Below are positions 4,933 through 5,615 of a stretch of DNA of 5,615 bases, in pieces. How positions within the stretch are numbered: the first letter of the stretch is position 1; every line of letters starts with the position of its first letter. The stretch comes from Spirochaeta sp. (GTDB lineage Bacteria > Spirochaetota > Spirochaetia > DSM-27196 > Alkalispirochaetaceae). The notes below the pieces were generated by a model. The model was not told the DNA's origin, did not search any database, and saw only the letters and a program-made list of their open reading frames with translations. Made by a program: the position numbers and the translations under genes. The stretch lies in NCBI GenBank assembly GCA_007117185.1, contig SKHA01000007.1:1-5615 (forward strand), read 5' to 3'.

Positions 4933-5615
4933 CTGCCCACCGGGAGCGCTACTCAGGGATTCGGTTTATTGGCTTGCCTGTTACGACGATTTCTCGACGG
5001 TGGACCTCGGGTTCAGGATGATCTCCGAGGGAACGGTGGATATCCTCATGCCTCTCGAGGGGCAGGCAGCGATCACCGTGGGCGAGTCCGGCGATCCTTC
5101 CATACCGGTTACCGAACCTGCACTTGTGGGCCCACAAACGCGCTACAGCATCTACGATACCTCCCGGTGTTCCCGGGCACTGGGAATCGTCTTCACACCC
5201 GGCGGTGCCGCCAGGTTCTTCGGTCCGCACATCGGCGACCTCACCAACACAGTTGTCTCCGCCCGGGATGTTTTCGGACCGGCGTTTTCCGTCCTGTATG
5301 AACGCCTTCGAAATGAGTCCGACCCCGGACGCCTCTTCGTTATCGTTCAAGAGTTTCTCAATCGACGGCTGCAGCCGAAACTGGCCTACACCAGCGAGAT
5401 CGATTACGCTATTTCGGCGATCAGACGCGGCGAGACCCGCAACAGGTCCCTCGTCGATTTTGCCGAGAATACCATCGGGTTTTCCCACAAGCACTTCGTG
5501 GAGCTGTTCCGGCGCTACACTGGTCTGACACCCCGGCGCTATCAACAGATCGTTCACTTCAATGGCATGCTGGAGCAGAACCGTCTGTTACCGCAGGCAA
5601 CATGGCAACAGCTGG
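4919..5615 (+). CDS. AraC-family transcriptional regulator (3' end cut by window edge)
   Basis: The frame is open from ATG 4919 to the right edge, giving 232 residues with no stop. The N-terminal part has features of the sensor domain found in many AraC proteins (DUF6597 type, from memory): PPGALLRDSVYWLACY near residues 7-22, EGTVDILMPLEG (37-48), LVGPQTRYSIY (69-79), and LGIVFTPGGAARFFG (88-102), close to the usual GVRFxPGGAxxF motif. Residues about 174-212 are the first helix-turn-helix of the AraC DNA-binding domain: SLVDFAENTIGFSHKHFVELF, then RRYTGLTPRRYQQIV. The second helix-turn-helix should start about where the window ends, after TWQQL, leaving roughly 30-50 residues unseen. The start overlaps the previous gene by 14 nt and has no clear Shine-Dalgarno, suggesting translational coupling. 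A later ATG at 5018 would remove the conserved N-terminal PP..L...V.W segment. Ligand and targets are unknown. Confidence 0.88.
   Translation, partial: MRVVSCPPGALLRDSVYWLACYDDFSTVDLGFRMISEGTVDILMPLEGQAAITVGESGDPSIPVTEPALVGPQTRYSIYDTSRCSRALGIVFTPGGAARFFGPHIGDLTNTVVSARDVFGPAFSVLYERLRNESDPGRLFVIVQEFLNRRLQPKLAYTSEIDYAISAIRRGETRNRSLVDFAENTIGFSHKHFVELFRRYTGLTPRRYQQIVHFNGMLEQNRLLPQATWQQL

Noticed and set aside
4949..5557. A 202-codon minus-strand open frame and + strand frames at 4969-5301 and 5124-5528
   Set aside because: All overlap the AraC-type gene, whose frame shows a clear helix-turn-helix and sensor motifs.

Overview
This 5.6 kb window is bacterial DNA, GC-rich by eye (around 60%), densely coded, with every supported gene on the + strand. 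The taxonomic hint is weak. The binding protein's export signal ends in an ASGAAE-type stretch, a style often seen in periplasmic binding proteins of free-living spirochaetes (Spirochaeta / Alkalispirochaeta-like). I treat this as a low-confidence guess; nothing else in the window fixes the lineage.

Layout: (1) 1-990, a LacI-family transcription regulator missing only its first few codons at the window edge. (2) 991-1101, a compact control region with a perfect 8-bp inverted repeat, a promoter-like TTGACA with a 17-nt spacer, a 10-bp palindrome and a strong ribosome binding site. (3) 1102-4202, a complete tripartite tricarboxylate-type transporter (TTT) in the order tctC (periplasmic binding protein), tctB (small membrane subunit), tctA (large permease). 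A strong 13-bp RNA hairpin lies between tctC and tctB. (4) 4203-4272, a short gap with a perfect 8-bp inverted repeat around the ribosome binding site of the next gene. (5) 4273-4932, an unrecognised single-pass membrane-anchored protein. (6) 4919-5615, an AraC-family regulator that overlaps the previous gene by 14 nt and runs off the right edge.

How the parts may work together: the LacI-type regulator probably controls the adjacent tctCBA promoter in response to a small molecule, possibly the carboxylate imported by the transporter. TctC would capture the substrate in the periplasm and deliver it to the TctA/TctB membrane complex, which uses an ion gradient. The tctC-tctB hairpin would let the binding protein be made in excess over the membrane subunits. 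The last two genes look like a separate, translationally coupled pair with no obvious link to transport.

No RNA genes, mobile elements, CRISPR arrays or rho-independent terminators were seen. The window looks mostly like ordinary accessory metabolism. The points most worth checking are the cis-regulatory structures, the atypical hinge of the LacI protein, and the unknown membrane protein coupled to an AraC regulator.
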